This document shows, one piece after another, positions 22,941 through 23,098 of a DNA stretch of 23,098 bases. The notes beneath the pieces were generated by a model that ran no database searches, was not told where the DNA came from, and was given only the letters and a program-made list of their open reading frames with translations. Both the position numbers and the translations under genes were made by a program. The stretch spans positions 1-23,098 of IMG/VR virus record IMGVR_UViG_3300030331_004516. One strand, written 5' to 3'. The DNA is from a virus. Positions within the stretch are counted from its first letter, which is position 1, and each line of letters starts with the position of its first letter.

Positions 22941-23098
22941 TTTTGTTCTTTTATTAGTGTGCCAACATGACCTCTGTAAGCTCTGTTTCCAAAATGTGTT
23001 AAGGGCATTGCAAAATCTGCCCATATCTCTCCATCACAATGTTCTGTCCATAACCTAGAAAAATAATAATCTTCAGATAAATATCTTATTTGATCTAA
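22937..23098 (-). CDS. Partial gene, C-terminus of a possible glycosyltransferase-like protein
   Basis: The frame is open from the window edge to a TGA at 22937-22939 (53 residues visible). It contains SEDYYFSRLW, EIWADFAMPLTHFG and YRGHVG. The pattern 'ED-F--W...W-D--..L-H-G' resembles the end of GT-A-type glycosyltransferase-like proteins found in marine viruses, where the acidic residues near SED and the late histidine help bind the nucleotide sugar. Only the tail is visible, so this is tentative. The stop overlaps the next start (ATGA). Confidence 0.5.
   Translation of the reverse strand, partial: LDQIRYLSEDYYFSRLWTEHCDGEIWADFAMPLTHFGNRAYRGHVGTLIKEQK

Noticed and set aside
22941-23024. 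In-frame N-terminal extension of the small oxygenase
   Set aside because: It overlaps the better-supported partial gene, whose stop forms an ATGA junction with the ATG at 22940; the extension has no oxygenase-like sequence.
1-23098. CRISPR array, insertion sequence, integrase or att site
   Set aside because: No regularly spaced long repeats, transposase or recombinase motifs were found; the only tandem repeats are the short iteron-like copies at 748-799.

Overview
The window looks like part of a double-stranded DNA bacteriophage genome. It is AT-rich, almost fully coding, and nearly all on the minus strand. Gene content suggests a short-tailed (podovirus-like) marine phage: a small terminase, a family A DNA polymerase, an archaeo-eukaryotic-type primase, a block of probable DNA-ejection proteins, a P22 gp10/uncultured-marine-phage-like tail protein, and several 2-oxoglutarate/Fe(II) oxygenase-like genes typical of marine phages. 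The low GC and similarity in style to uncultured marine phages would fit an AT-rich oceanic bacterium such as SAR11 as host, but nothing in the window proves the host. No integrase, repressor, RNA polymerase, tRNA, CRISPR array or insertion sequence was found.

Reading along the minus strand (right to left): 23098-21835 holds the end of a possible glycosyltransferase-like gene and two oxygenases. 21803-18576 holds the tail protein, two small structural or conserved proteins, a third oxygenase and a small hypothetical. 18563-17949 is a SAM methyltransferase. 17610-10408 holds four large genes proposed to be internal virion/ejection proteins. 8916-2075 is the replication module: a coiled-coil protein, a putative ssDNA-binding protein, an AEP primase, a PD-(D/E)XK nuclease, an SF1 helicase, a 64-aa protein and DNA polymerase A. 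2069-899 is a run of seven mini-genes, two of them only 44 and 46 codons. 734-240 is the small terminase, and the first 239 bases are non-coding but structured.

Two genes run on the plus strand: an SNF2-like helicase at 8954-10411 and a 97-aa conserved phage protein at 17669-17962. Each is inserted between minus-strand operons. Most minus-strand genes touch or overlap (ATGA or TAATG junctions), so translational coupling is likely.

The most interesting non-gene signals are: a GC-rich inverted repeat enclosing an exactly concentric purine mirror repeat between the ssDNA-binding protein and primase genes (7490-7531); an iteron-like repeat cluster beside an AT-rich stretch upstream of the small terminase (748-898); an identical 12-bp palindrome in two distant intergenic regions (809-820 and 17634-17645); and a structured non-coding element next to the terminase gene (82-186).
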